Source: Chrysomallon squamiferum (lineage: Eukaryota; Mollusca; Gastropoda; Neomphalida; Peltospiridae). Taken from it: 64,000 bases of DNA. Positions 52,401 to 60,981 of this stretch are shown here, piece by piece (position 1 is the stretch's first letter; the number at the start of each line of letters is the position of its first letter). The notes under the pieces are model-generated. The model was not told the DNA's origin. It saw only the letters and a program-made list of their open reading frames with translations, and made no database searches. The DNA lies in assembly GCA_012295275.1 (NCBI GenBank), contig CM022674.1:8952260-9016259 (forward strand). The letters are read 5' to 3'. Both the position numbers and the translations under genes were made by a program.

Positions 52401-54498
52401 CCAGTTAAGAATTAAACGACTGAGAGAAAAACTTGTACAGATAAAACGTAAAAGGTAAATCATTGTATAACTATAACAATAATTTAGTTTTCTTTTTCTT
52501 TAAATAAGATAATTCAGGAGTATAAAGGACATTTTAAAAATTATTTGTACTTCTATAGTTTTATTTATTTTTTTAGAAAATAATTATATGTAGAATTATA
52601 TGTATGTATACAAAACTGCTTTATAAAGCAATCAAGAATATTTTTCTGTACAAATTTTCTATTTTAGTTTATTGTATCCAAGCTAAAAATTATATATGTC
52701 AAATAGTTCAATTTAAATCTTAACAAATTTCTTTTGCAATTTAATGGTTTCAGAGAAGCATGGGATGATGATATTTTAGTAAAACAAAATGGACATTTGT
52801 CATGTGAACAGGTGATCAATAGCTAGGTGTGTCAGCTTTTTTGAAAGAGTACAACAACTTTTCCCATTCTCGTAGTCAACAGTCTGCATGTTGGGCTACA
52901 TAATTTAATAATGCATTTCTTTTCACTGTGTTAATAGGAATAACCTACTTCTGAACTAATTTACAAATAACATTTGAATTTTGTTTCTGATCTATTTTGA
53001 ATTTAATTATGTTACATTTTTGTATGGTATTATTCCTGTTTAACTATTTACAGTTTTTTTATCAATTTATTCACATATTCTCTTGATTTTGACAAGGAGG
53101 ATTGCCATTTGCAACACTTAACACAATACCTTATACAAGTGAAATTACATTAATTTTGTGTTTGAACATTGCATGTTAAAATGCATGCTTGTTTGTTTGG
53201 TAATCGTGTTTAAATCTGAAATTTTCTCATATTTTCATGAATTAAAATGTGCCTGATCTTTACCATCTAAAGCTACAATTAATATTCTTTTATAACTTTT
53301 ACTCATTACATGTGAGAGTAAAAAAGAAATAACAGAGGAAAATCTAACAAATCAATACTGACATATTGAAATATATATATAATCTTTTTTTTAATCAATC
53401 TTTTATGAATGAAAACACTGAAAGTGCAGATTAAACTTTTCATTTTTCTTTTATGGTTACATTGTAACTTTAACTTGAGAAATATCAAACCCTTAACTGT
53501 ATTGCAATTAATTTGATTTGTTGTTTAACATTATTCATAGCAGACCTCATCAAAAGTGCCATAGCCTATTAGACTAAAATAATGTGGTAGTGCATTTTAA
53601 ATGAGTATGTACAATAACTTTAATTTTTGAGTATAATTAACTCAACATATTCATTTGAATGTCATTTGAACATCATTGACGAACACTGAATTTTTGAAAA
53701 AAATTGTGATTTCCATTTCTCTAATGATGGTTTGTGTGTGTGTGTATTCTTTACTTCAGTGATAATCATCTTAATGGTACATAATATCTGTGTATGGTTT
53801 TTCAGTTATTTGTTATAAAATAAGTGCCAGACTGATATATGGTTGAAATATGGGTTTTTTTGAATGGCCATTGCTTGTTTAATTAATTTGTACCTGATAA
53901 ACATAAAATACTAATGTAACTGGTGCATTTTTTTTTATGTGTTTGCAAACAACAGCAACAACAACAATAATACTTATAAAAACAATTTAATGGAAACATG
54001 AATAGATCATTTAATAAACTGTGCATAAACTGTTTTCCTATAAAACTTTAAAGTGTTTTAAAAAAATTATTTTGTTTTATTTATTGTTGGAGAAAAATAA
54101 TTGTTAAATAATTAAATAAATGAATAAAGAAAGTAATAAAGAAAATTAACCTAGTAAGAGAAAAATTGTTTTAAAAAATATGCCTATATTTTTTGTAAAA
54201 ATAAGGAAACAGCTGATCTCTATTCACACAATATTTTTTGTTACAGGATGACTATATTCACACAACAGTTTTAGTTACAGGATGTCCAGATTCATACAGT
54301 ATTTTTACTTACAGGATTGCTGTGAATGACAAAAGAAGGCGAGTGGAGACGGATGATGAGAAGTTTCTTTGTGATGAAGAATACTCATGTCTTGAAGAAC
54401 AGTGCAGACAGGCTGACTCTGAAATCACATGCCTTGTTGACACTTTGTCACAACTCTATCAATCAGACATGATCAGTGAAGACTCTACTCAGTGTTAA
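19482..54498 (+). CDS. AFAP1: Actin filament-associated protein 1 family adaptor (AFAP1/AFAP1L-like), about 1,540 residues
   Basis: AFAP-family proteins cross-link actin filaments and connect them to Src and PKC signalling. Exons: 19482-19497, 36999-37139, 37390-37541, 39522-39559, 39682-40019, 40506-40596, 41113-41473, 41787-41897, 42732-44089, 47278-47362, 47697-47933, 48749-48969, 49460-49636, 50168-51200, 52370-52454, an optional 52754-52811, and a last exon from 54315 (or 54247) to 54498. Without the optional exon, and with one base added in exon 9, they total 4,629 nt (1,542 residues), about twice vertebrate AFAP1. Order: N-terminal helix (1-50); SH2-type YEIP (126); SH3-type PPPPLPPRR (163-171) and LPARPP (194-199); SYESYDEEE (234-242), near-identical to AFAP1; PH1 (about 293-385); Ser-rich insert (417-869); PH2 (about 977-1068); acidic/Ser-rich insert (1110-1453); C-terminal coiled coil. 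All introns are GT-AG except intron 3, which looks GC-AG. Choice among AFAP1, AFAP1L1 and AFAP1L2 is not possible by eye. Confidence 0.92.
23450..23487. repeat. (CA)n microsatellite
   Basis: About 19 CA dinucleotides in AFAP1-like intron 1, with shorter CACACA runs on both sides. Confidence 0.95.
26770..27040. repeat. Degenerate tandem array, unit about 66-70 bp
   Basis: Variants of 'AACACATTAAAA ... TATAAAACACA' recur near 26810, 26884, 26948 and 27014. Spacing of about 66-74 bp implies roughly four diverged copies. Confidence 0.6.
29920..30078. repeat. Two-copy tandem duplication, period 88 bp
   Basis: The segment starting AAATGAAATAATCTTTGC at 29920 recurs at 30008 with only a few differences over about 71 bp. 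The repeated part ends at TTATTAACACCATTA in both copies. Confidence 0.9.
35830..36365. mobile_element. Probable interspersed repeat with AGGTCA half-site array
   Basis: A sharply bounded block of higher complexity and G+C sits in AFAP1-like intron 1, beginning GGGGTCATTCCGTGTCAAAT. It contains no long ORF and no terminal repeat that I can see. Six AGGTCA copies in direct orientation start at 36114, 36125, 36142, 36154, 36166 and 36174. The style resembles old repeats seen in many invertebrate genomes, but calling it mobile is inference; a genome copy count would settle it. Confidence 0.45.
37390..37541 (+). CDS. AFAP1: AFAP1-like exon 3 with a probable GC donor
   Basis: The exon starts in phase 1 (completing Gly) and must end in phase 0 to join the next exon, which begins CAT GTG AAA. 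The only fitting junction is CAGAG|GCAATT at 37541/37542. No GT in the following 70 bases has the right phase; GTAGGC near 37582 is off by one. The intron ends in a normal TTTTTTTCAG at 39521. GC-AG introns are a known minor class of U2 introns. Confidence 0.75.
40792..41092 (+). repeat. 97-99-bp tandem repeat, 3.1 copies, directly before the PH1 exon
   Basis: Units starting GTGAATTTCCTTTCTC occur at 40792, 40889 and 40988. A fourth partial copy (GTGAATGTTTTC) starts at 41085 and runs into the polypyrimidine tract and acceptor at 41112. Copies differ at only a few positions. Read in one frame the array gives a periodic 33-residue ORF, which I take as an artefact. Confidence 0.95.
41113..41473 (+). 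CDS. AFAP1: AFAP1-like exon 7: first PH domain
   Basis: The exon encodes a basic leader (KRAKKESNKLKKK) and then most of a pleckstrin-homology fold: SGELYYRGKLSWNRRLVAL, LVCYKPDKETRP and the start of the C-terminal helix at EWAQTWCE. The next exon completes the helix (NINKIAQGL). In AFAP1 this domain binds PKC and phospholipid and regulates actin cross-linking. The conserved helix tryptophan is present. The exon ends in phase 0 at donor GTCAGT. Confidence 0.93.
42732..44089 (+). CDS. AFAP1: AFAP1-like exon 9: large Ser-rich insert with degenerate repeats and one frame break
   Basis: The acceptor is ATAAAG at 42731. The first frame runs from TTGAGTTTG to TAG at 43371-43373. A second frame (+2) then continues open (YSVDCEYEPTRVSG onward) to a perfect donor, CGACGT|GTAAGT, at 44089. 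The exon is 1,358 nt; one extra base near the AAAAAATTT run at about 43352-43360 makes it 1,359 nt, phase 0 to phase 0. Neighbouring exons 8 and 10 also join in phase 0, so it could be skipped as a cassette. Codons 17-160 hold at least five loose copies of a Ser/Thr-Leu-basic motif (RRSYTLNHKL, STCTLLNKRDRL, SSSTLDYKHEK, SSCTLNRKKHNL, SSACILDLKWKH). No counterpart is known to me in vertebrate AFAP1. Confidence 0.8.
44090..47277 (+). other. AFAP1-like intron 9 (3.2 kb)
   Basis: Bounded by GTAAGT and ATTTCAG. It is AT-rich with no coding exon that I can support. ORFs at 44403-44588, 46051-46248 and 46671-46862 look random. Confidence 0.75.
47278..47933 (+). CDS. AFAP1: AFAP1-like exons 10-11: linker before PH2
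   Basis: Exons 47278-47362 and 47697-47933 encode a Ser/Asn-rich stretch, then a basic patch (GKKPSGKRK) and an acidic Ser-rich tail. This parallels the basic linker before PH2 of AFAP1 (…GKKK…). Phases are 0 to 1 and 1 to 1. The next exon completes a Gly codon at the start of PH2. Confidence 0.88.
48662..48697. repeat. (TG)n microsatellite close to the PH2 exon acceptor
   Basis: Eighteen TG dinucleotides end 51 bases before the PH2 exon at 48749. UG-rich tracts beside splice sites can influence splicing through CELF or TDP-43-type proteins; that role is not shown here. Confidence 0.95.
48749..49636 (+). CDS. AFAP1: AFAP1-like exons 12-13: second PH domain
   Basis: Exons 48749-48969 and 49460-49636 encode GYLEVFSSFNKRRWGKRYC, MFECYKSEQRKTCEL, SEFSLMLLESGKEKITVE and the closing helix KEEMIIWVNVLMRES. 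This is a PH fold aligned with AFAP1 PH2 (GYLNVLSNSRWRERWCRV…). The helix tryptophan is conserved. An acidic segment, FIDDDHSSDIQDGKED, follows. Confidence 0.93.
50168..51523 (+). CDS. AFAP1: AFAP1-like exon 14: acidic Ser-rich insert, with an alternative terminal reading
   Basis: From the acceptor at 50167 the frame is open for 452 codons. A strong donor, AAAA|GTAAGT at 51200/51201, is in phase 1 and matches exon 15, so 50168-51200 is the main exon. Without splicing, the frame runs 107 further codons to TAA at 51521-51523. A second phase-1 candidate donor, CAAG|GTACTT, lies at 51422/51423. The product is rich in Ser, Asp, Glu and Asn and probably disordered. It would double the usual distance between PH2 and the coiled coil. 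Confidence 0.85.
   Translation, partial: DLANEHYKENENSEVVQCNSTEKEESRTKDVYSKVLKTSSTENSSLVPLPGIEESAEVFDEQKLTSDSGFISVHCFNSDSESDSGCAVKSEDESRTYDGKHLHCNDQERDSTSREVTPFDSDSKEITQVGDDSTVESEQTFTDCLDQSEAPVSVRNGMNSNDVVNKKPENVLIDNKTVVNNNNVEKSLVLHLDKDISLDGDKHTDVVYKESDQTPSENSIKQNNAIKDFCLSNVASDNETTNQDLLAVKDSVQNFLEHSTELTEKSSSTSNFSISEKLENNASPAVSSEDEGDTHRYADKLSSSRMEEVSQDSLENKEKSEHNESCKNGKDKNANEEESSNDLKSKLNEASLLNSWGLDVYFETAYQHRKVPSHRQHCRGEHVHLRHNKKMSHTSHLHFVSNCSTDNNVEKCSDFNSQGTYEQEHTLNMEDLVCHCRLSELKTTLSSHSNY
52370..54498 (+). CDS. AFAP1: AFAP1-like C-terminal coiled-coil exons 15-17 with alternative acceptor
   Basis: Exon 52370-52454 encodes IQLRIKRLREKLVQIKRKR. It joins in phase 2 to 54315-54498 (IAVNDKRRRVETDDEK … CLEEQCRQADSEITCLVDTL), matching the AFAP1 C-terminal leucine-zipper/coiled-coil region (…LEEECRQKEAE…). 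An optional exon, 52754-52811 (REAWDDDILVKQNGHLSCEQ), ends in phase 0 and then requires the earlier acceptor at 54246, which is in frame. A stop at 54496-54498 ends the protein after EDSTQC. In vertebrate AFAP1 this region mediates self-association and actin binding. Confidence 0.88.
52812..54246 (+). other. Intron before the last AFAP1-like exon
   Basis: It holds no recognisable exon. If the optional exon 52754-52811 is included, reading through its donor would meet TAG within four codons, so it could also serve as an alternative terminal exon. Confidence 0.6.
54208..54318 (+). repeat. Threefold tandem copy of a 3' splice-site cassette
   Basis: Three imperfect units of about 34 bp each end TTACAG|GAT: acceptors at 54246/54247, 54280/54281 and 54314/54315. 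Each carries 'ATTCAYACARTA'-like sequence, a T-rich tract and TTACAGGAT. Spacing is exactly 34 nt each time. Confidence 0.85.
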
Positions 54499-54541
54499 TA
54501 CAATTTGTAATTCAGTAAATGTGAGGCTCATCACTGTTGTC

Positions 54542-54547
54542 AATAAA
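54542..54547 (+). terminator. Candidate polyadenylation signal of the AFAP1-like gene
   Basis: AATAAA lies 43 nt past the stop codon, a plausible distance for a very short 3' UTR. Another AATAAA occurs near 54623. Confidence 0.5.
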
Positions 54548-57500
54548 ACATCTACACAGAGTTACAGTTTTAGTAATCTAACTCCACACGCTCATCAGTG
54601 TTTCAGTATTTCATTTCTTTCTAATAAATTCTAAAGAACTATTCCAGAAGATAATTCATTTATAATAATTGGTATCATTAATGTTTAGTTATTACTTTTT
54701 ATTTTGGTTAAAATATAAAATATAATATTGCTAGCTAATCAAATAATTAAACAGGCTGTGATGTGTACTTGATTATCTTTTCTGTCTTAAAAGAACACAG
54801 TAAACAGGTGGACAAATGTTCAATATGAACATTCCCTCAAATTTTTCCAGTACATACACGAGATTAAAGAACTGGTTTTATCTCTTATCTCCATCTTTGT
54901 TTCTCTGTCTTAGCCAAAATTGCACATATTTGCTCCAAGCACAAATAACCTGTGAAATATAATAAAAAAAGGACCTGGTATTTTTCATATTTCCAGCACA
55001 TAATTATATATTAGTTTTTAAATAATACACTTAATTTAAAAAAAGAAATAAAGAATGATGTCGACTTAATTTACCTTCTTAGTTAGGGACCAGTATGCTT
55101 AAAATGAATCTTTTGTGACATCTATTCTGGATGGATTGATCAACTTGGTGTTTTTATTCATATGTCTTTATTATAAATTTATCTTTTATATAAATCAGTG
55201 AGCAAGTCACTGCAAGATTATTGTTTTATTTTTATTTTTTATTTTTTTTTGTGTGTGTGTTGACCAATGTATTTCAAGTTTCTAACTAAAAACCATATTG
55301 TAATACAAATTGTCTCAAAATAAGAATTTTTTACTTCTTTTGATGTAGTAGAAATACATAAAGATGAAAACTTTACATTTTCTTTCAGTCACTTATAATT
55401 GTATTTTTCCTTTCATAAAATAAATATTTTTCCATCAGTCATGTTTAAAACTTTTTTTTTTGTATCAGTAACAAATGTAGCACTTCTGTGTCATAATGTA
55501 GTTATTTAACTACAGAAAATAAAACATTCTTTTGCTTTCTAAAGTAATTGTGGCAATTAAGTAAAATAAAACATATCTCCACAGTCTATTTACAGATGAA
55601 AAACATTTTTATATGTCACTTGACTTCCTCTGTGATATGCAAGGCTATGAAAGAGTTGTTGATAAAACAATTTTGCTCGATTGTCTTTGTTTTTCATGAA
55701 CCTGTCAGGCTATCTTTCATTTCGATCATTTCGAGAATCTTATGAGATTACAGAAAGTTGATTGTATTGGCTGATTCGTGTCAAATCAGATACAGGTTTC
55801 ACATATTAATTGAAATATTTTATTATTTTAAATTATTATTATTCTTTAATTATCAGGTTGATTCTGTATTGTTCTTAGATCATCAATAGTTACATTCTTT
55901 CTTTGAAAGAGTCCTGACCAGTAGATAAGTGCATACATATAAAATACAAATTTTATATTACTTTCTGAATTTTGCAAGATGCTGTATTTCATTTTGGAAA
56001 TGACTGTTATTGTTATAAGATTTCAGCATTTAAAAAACAACCATATATTCAGGTTTGTTGCTAAGAATACAGCACTACATGTGAAAGAAATAATAAAAAA
56101 AGAGTATCTTATGGGATTGACTTCAATTAAAAATAATTATTTCCAAATGCAGTGCCACTGTAGAACTGAATGTCCATTCCATTTGCTGCTTTGTCAGCAC
56201 TCAATAGGATTATATGTACAAAACAGTGTCACAAATGAAACTTTTATTTTAATCTCATACTTTATTATTGTCAGTGGAAGGTTTGAGATAAATTATTGTT
56301 TGTAAGTGTGCAGTATGTATTTGATACTGTTTAACCTGCAAAGTATGTTAGCATAATGAAATAATGATTAATGATAAATCTGTGATATGTTCAAAAAGTT
56401 CTATGAAATGTTAAACTGGATCAGCTATTTTCAATCAAATTAATTTTTATTTATATTAAGATACTTTTCTTTGTGGTCAGAATCATATTTCATGTTTTGG
56501 TAATGAAATAATCAGTTACAAATTTGTTTAAGGCTTTATTGAATCCCAGGCATTTTTGTAATTGTTAAAATGAATAATAATTTGTTTTTCTTGCAGATTT
56601 TTTTTTTTTTTTATCAATGTTTTCATAATAGATTCAAAATGTATGAAAGAATAAATTAAAAATAAATTTAAAGAAGTTAAAAATTAATAATAAGAAGAAG
56701 AAATAATAAGAAATTAAACAATAAAATTTGTTTTTGCAGTATTTTTGATTAAGAATAAGTTATAGAAAATAAATATTGCAAATTTAAACTTTTTAAAAAT
56801 AATTGCTGTTTTTACTCTGTATTTTTTTGTATGTATATTTTTTCAAATTTTTGTTTTGCTACATAATGAAAGGACCAATTAAAAATACACAAAAATTATA
56901 TTTGATAATGATGGCCATAAGTTGTGATTAGACTGATTTAAATTGCTGAAATAAGCCAATTAGCTATAAGTATTTTTTCAAAGTTTTGTTTGTTATCTCG
57001 TCAGAGATAAATGATAACTTTTATATAACTAGTGGGCACATTAGTTTTTTTCAAATTTTTTTTTTATATGTTTTTATTTTGTATTTATGTACCTTATTAT
57101 TTCTGTCTTTTAAAACATTCCCTATTTTTGGAAAAAGGTATATTTTAGATGTCTTATTTACTAAATGTACTGGCACCAAAATAGTTTATGTTCTATAAAT
57201 GTTATAAATTTTGTAATTTTTTTACAATGATCGTAACTTTTTGAAGCCAGTGTAAGCTGAAACAAATTTATTTATTTATAAATACTAATGATAATGGTAA
57301 AGAAATATAAAGCACAAAATCAAAAATGATTAAATTATTCTTTCTACTTAAAATTGTTTGTTTATTGATATATATATATGCAGGTTTGATTATAGCATTT
57401 GCATATGGAGTTGAAAACATAATGTAAAAAAATAAATATGTAGGATTTTTGGTTGTTTCTTCTTTTTTTTTATTATTATTATTATTTTTTTTTTTATTTT

Positions 57501-60042
57501 AATATTACAAATAATTAAATGTAATTTACTATAATTTGTAATTTGAGATCTTTACAGAATTTCGTTTAGTTCAATTTCTACATACCAAAGCCACATTTCA
57601 CTGAGAGAGCTTTGTACTGGTAAATGAAGAAGCTAACACAATTAATTATTTACTACCACTGTGTTCATTCATAAGACTTATTAACAAGTAGATATATTAC
57701 AACATGCTTGAAATAAATACTTTAACATAAGTTGTTAGCCTTTTGTTTTTGATAATCAGTACATTTTTCAAGGAAGAATGAAACTACTTTGTTGCATATG
57801 ATTTTCCTTTCCTCTTATAAATGTGAAAATTTTAGCTCTTCCAGTGTATTAATTATACAACTACTGTAAATATTTCAGTAGAGGTTAATATTAAGGAGAC
57901 AGACAACTGCTGTGAAAAAAAAAAAAAAAAAAAAAAAACTGATTTGAATTACCAAAATATATTTTTTTATGTTATATGAAGTACTGCAATATTGTACACT
58001 GTGACAGTATCCTTAATATAAACCATTAATTTAACAACAAATGCATTAATCTGAACGTTTTAAAGGCACAATACTGATGTGTTCTAAGCCAATCACATCA
58101 CAGGCTTAACAAACCTCCACATAATATTACAGAAACTTATTATTACTCTAATTGTTAAAATAGTTAATAGAAGTAAACTGATAAGCTAATTGGTCTAGCC
58201 AAATCCAAACTGGAATGTCTTGTATTTTCTTAAACACATTTTTAAAGCATCATCTGAATTTTCATTATCTTAGTGTATTATAAAAACTTTGAGACAGGCA
58301 TTGACTGGGCAAGCTCTAATGAAAGATTACAACATAATCTGTATTAACAATTTGAAAAGCAAATGTAAGAAATGTACGCAGACATCTAATTATATTACCA
58401 GCTGGTATCAATTCTCTGAATTATGTCCGTTATGGAGGAATAAACAACATGCATGATATTCTGTGGAAAGAATTAACTTGAAATAACAGAATTATAAACA
58501 AGTATTTTCACTCAGTCATACACAGGTGTTGTCATGAAGATAGTAATATTCTGTCCTTCATAGAAATGTCATTCTAAGAATGAAGTTATGTTTACAAGGT
58601 TTTATATTATCTTTGTAGATGTGTCTAGTCAAAATGGATAGTATGAGGACAAAAACCCAGTGGACAAAAAATCAGTCACTTATTGTAAATGCAGACTAAA
58701 CAACTACTGTTGATTTTATGTATGTAAACAATACTGACCATCAATAGCACAAACCTACAGCGTTGAGGGAGATTACTTGGACAACTACATCAACTCTCCA
58801 GAAGAAGCTTCATGGCACAAGAAATGATCTACAGAGAACAATATCATTCATAGTCACTGCTGGCTTTCACACATTAATGAAAAAAAATAATGTATTAAAA
58901 TAAATCTTACATTAAGCCTCTGAAACTTAGATGCATGAAAAAAAAAAAGAAGAGAAAGAAGAAAAGCTTGTCTGTCAACTAATACAAGCCGATCACTTAC
59001 ATGTAATCTGTGTTGTCAAATGAATATGCATTTTTACTTTATAGTGACCAAAATACAGTTTACAAATTACAGTACCAACAGGTTTTATGACAAAATATAT
59101 AAAATGCTGTAGGAAAGATACTTAAGATAATTTTTTATTTGTCAAATACTCTACAGTTCATCAGTCTTGAAAAATGATCTTTTGGATGTTTGTGGAATCT
59201 TTTGAGAATTATATAATTCAGGTGTGTAAGGTACATTTTACTTAATGCAGTTAATTAACTAACTAAAATTCATGAGTGTTAACAACATACTCAAAACAAA
59301 GAATGCTATTTGTGGTGTTTTTCCTAAAATGAATTTTTACAATGCTCTACATTATAAGCAATGGCAATGTCTTGATTGCATACCCAGAAGACTCAAGGAT
59401 AAGGCCTAGATTTGAGAAATATTATGACAAAGGAACATGGTTTGAATATATAAACACAGATGAAACCTAAATTAAACACTTTATTTGATTTAAATAGAAG
59501 TCAACCATATGTATTAAGCCATTTTCTCTGATTGCATGCCCCCCCCCCCCGCATTTGGATGCCCCAACCTCTGATTTTAAGCATTCATTCATTGAGTAAA
59601 ATAAAGAATTGGAAAAAACGAATAAATGAAAAGAAATAAAGAAAAACAATTTACATAATTCTTTTTATATAGATCCCCAAAAAGAAATTAAGAATCTCAA
59701 CAATAAATATATTTAAAAAATCACAAATTATTTTCTCTTATCCCTTTTACAGATCACTGCTATAATGCATAGAAAAGAAGTTATAAAAAAATTTAAACAG
59801 CTATATAATAATTTATAATATAAAACTGTAGAGTGAGACCACTTTTGCACCCCCCCCCGAAAAAGGCCAAAATGCAACGAAAAAATTAAATAAATAAATA
59901 AATAATGTAAATATAGTGGAATGTGTATAAACATTTAATATATGAATCTACTAAAAAGAAATAAGAATAATATTTTAATTTTAATTTTATTTTATACCGT
60001 TTGTCCAACCAGCGTATAGTGCTTTTCTGGTATCGTAAACAT
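54548..60042. other. Intergenic region between the AFAP1-like and RGG-protein genes
   Basis: No supported gene. The longest ORF (55979-56305) has random AT-rich composition. An A-tract lies at 57916-57939. C-homopolymers occur at 59539-59550 and 59850-59858. The left arm of a long inverted repeat is at 59148-59297. A fragment TTCGTGTCAAATCA near 55773-55787 matches the start of the 35830 repeat. Confidence 0.6.
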
Positions 60043-60981
60043 AAAATGGCGGACTAGGCACATGCATTTTTGTAATTGTAATTTGGAAGTTATAATATCA
60101 TTTGCGCTATATTTTGCTTTTTTGCAAACAAACTAACTTGACAGTATGACTTCAGGTTATCAAGGTTTGTAACTTAAAAAAACTATATTATTTATTTTTC
60201 ATTTAAACTGTCTAGAAATCGGAAATAATCCGACATATTTGACGCCAATTTATAATAAACTAAACCAGAACACATTATTTATATTCTTTTCCAGCTGATT
60301 TGATTTATTGAATATTCACATTTGAAACTGACCACATTTAACATCTGACTGTAATGTTAAAACCTATTAATGTTGAAAATTATAAAAAGTAATAGTAATA
60401 CTAATACTAACCTCAGCCTCTGCAAAACACATGGCTCAAACACTGAAACAGTGAATGTAATAAATAGGTATGTGATAACACCCCCCCCTAAAAAAAAAAA
60501 CACAACAACAACAACATCAACAACAAACAAACAAACAAATTAAATATCATTTTGCATTCAATCATATATCATCAGAAAGAACCCCCCCCCAAAGAAAACC
60601 CCAAACAGATTTAAATGTCACCAGTATATATTTGATAGCATTGCCATGAGCAAAGTTATGAATTTTTATCTGAATAAAATTTGCAGGAATGTTTCCTTCA
60701 GAACCTATGGAGAAACTGATTCATTTCAGTCATTTGGCAACATAAACACTGAAAACCTCATACAGTTAAAAACCAGTGTTAGTGTATATTTATTATATAT
60801 CAAAATGAGATCTAGAGCTATGGAGTAGTTTTGAGCATGTTGTTAACACTCGTGAATTTTAGTTAGTTAATTAACTGCACTAATTAAGTAAAATGTATCT
60901 TACACACCTTAATTATATAATTCTCAAAAGATTCCACAAACATCCAAAAGATCATTTTTCAAGACTGATGAATTGTAGAGT
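59148..60981. repeat. Long inverted repeat (arms about 150 bp) flanking the first exon of the RGG-protein gene
   Basis: The left arm 59148-59297 (ACTCTACAGTTCATCAGTCT … CATACTCAAAAC) is the reverse complement of 60828-60981. Only a handful of mismatches and one 4-base insertion (TAGT) separate them. The 1.5-kb spacer contains the candidate promoter and coding exon 1 (60146-60164). The origin could be terminal inverted repeats of a non-autonomous element or an inverted duplication. Confidence 0.9.
60043..60052 (+). promoter_or_regulatory. Candidate YY1-type core promoter element (AAAATGGCGG)
   Basis: The decamer matches the YY1 consensus (AANATGGCGGC) except the last base. It lies 94 nt before the start codon, in the position usual for metazoan housekeeping promoters. 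It suggests the transcription start is just upstream. Binding is inferred from sequence only. Confidence 0.5.

Noticed and set aside
55979-56305. 108-codon ORF downstream of the AFAP1-like gene
   Set aside because: No recognisable motif, random composition, no splice or promoter context.
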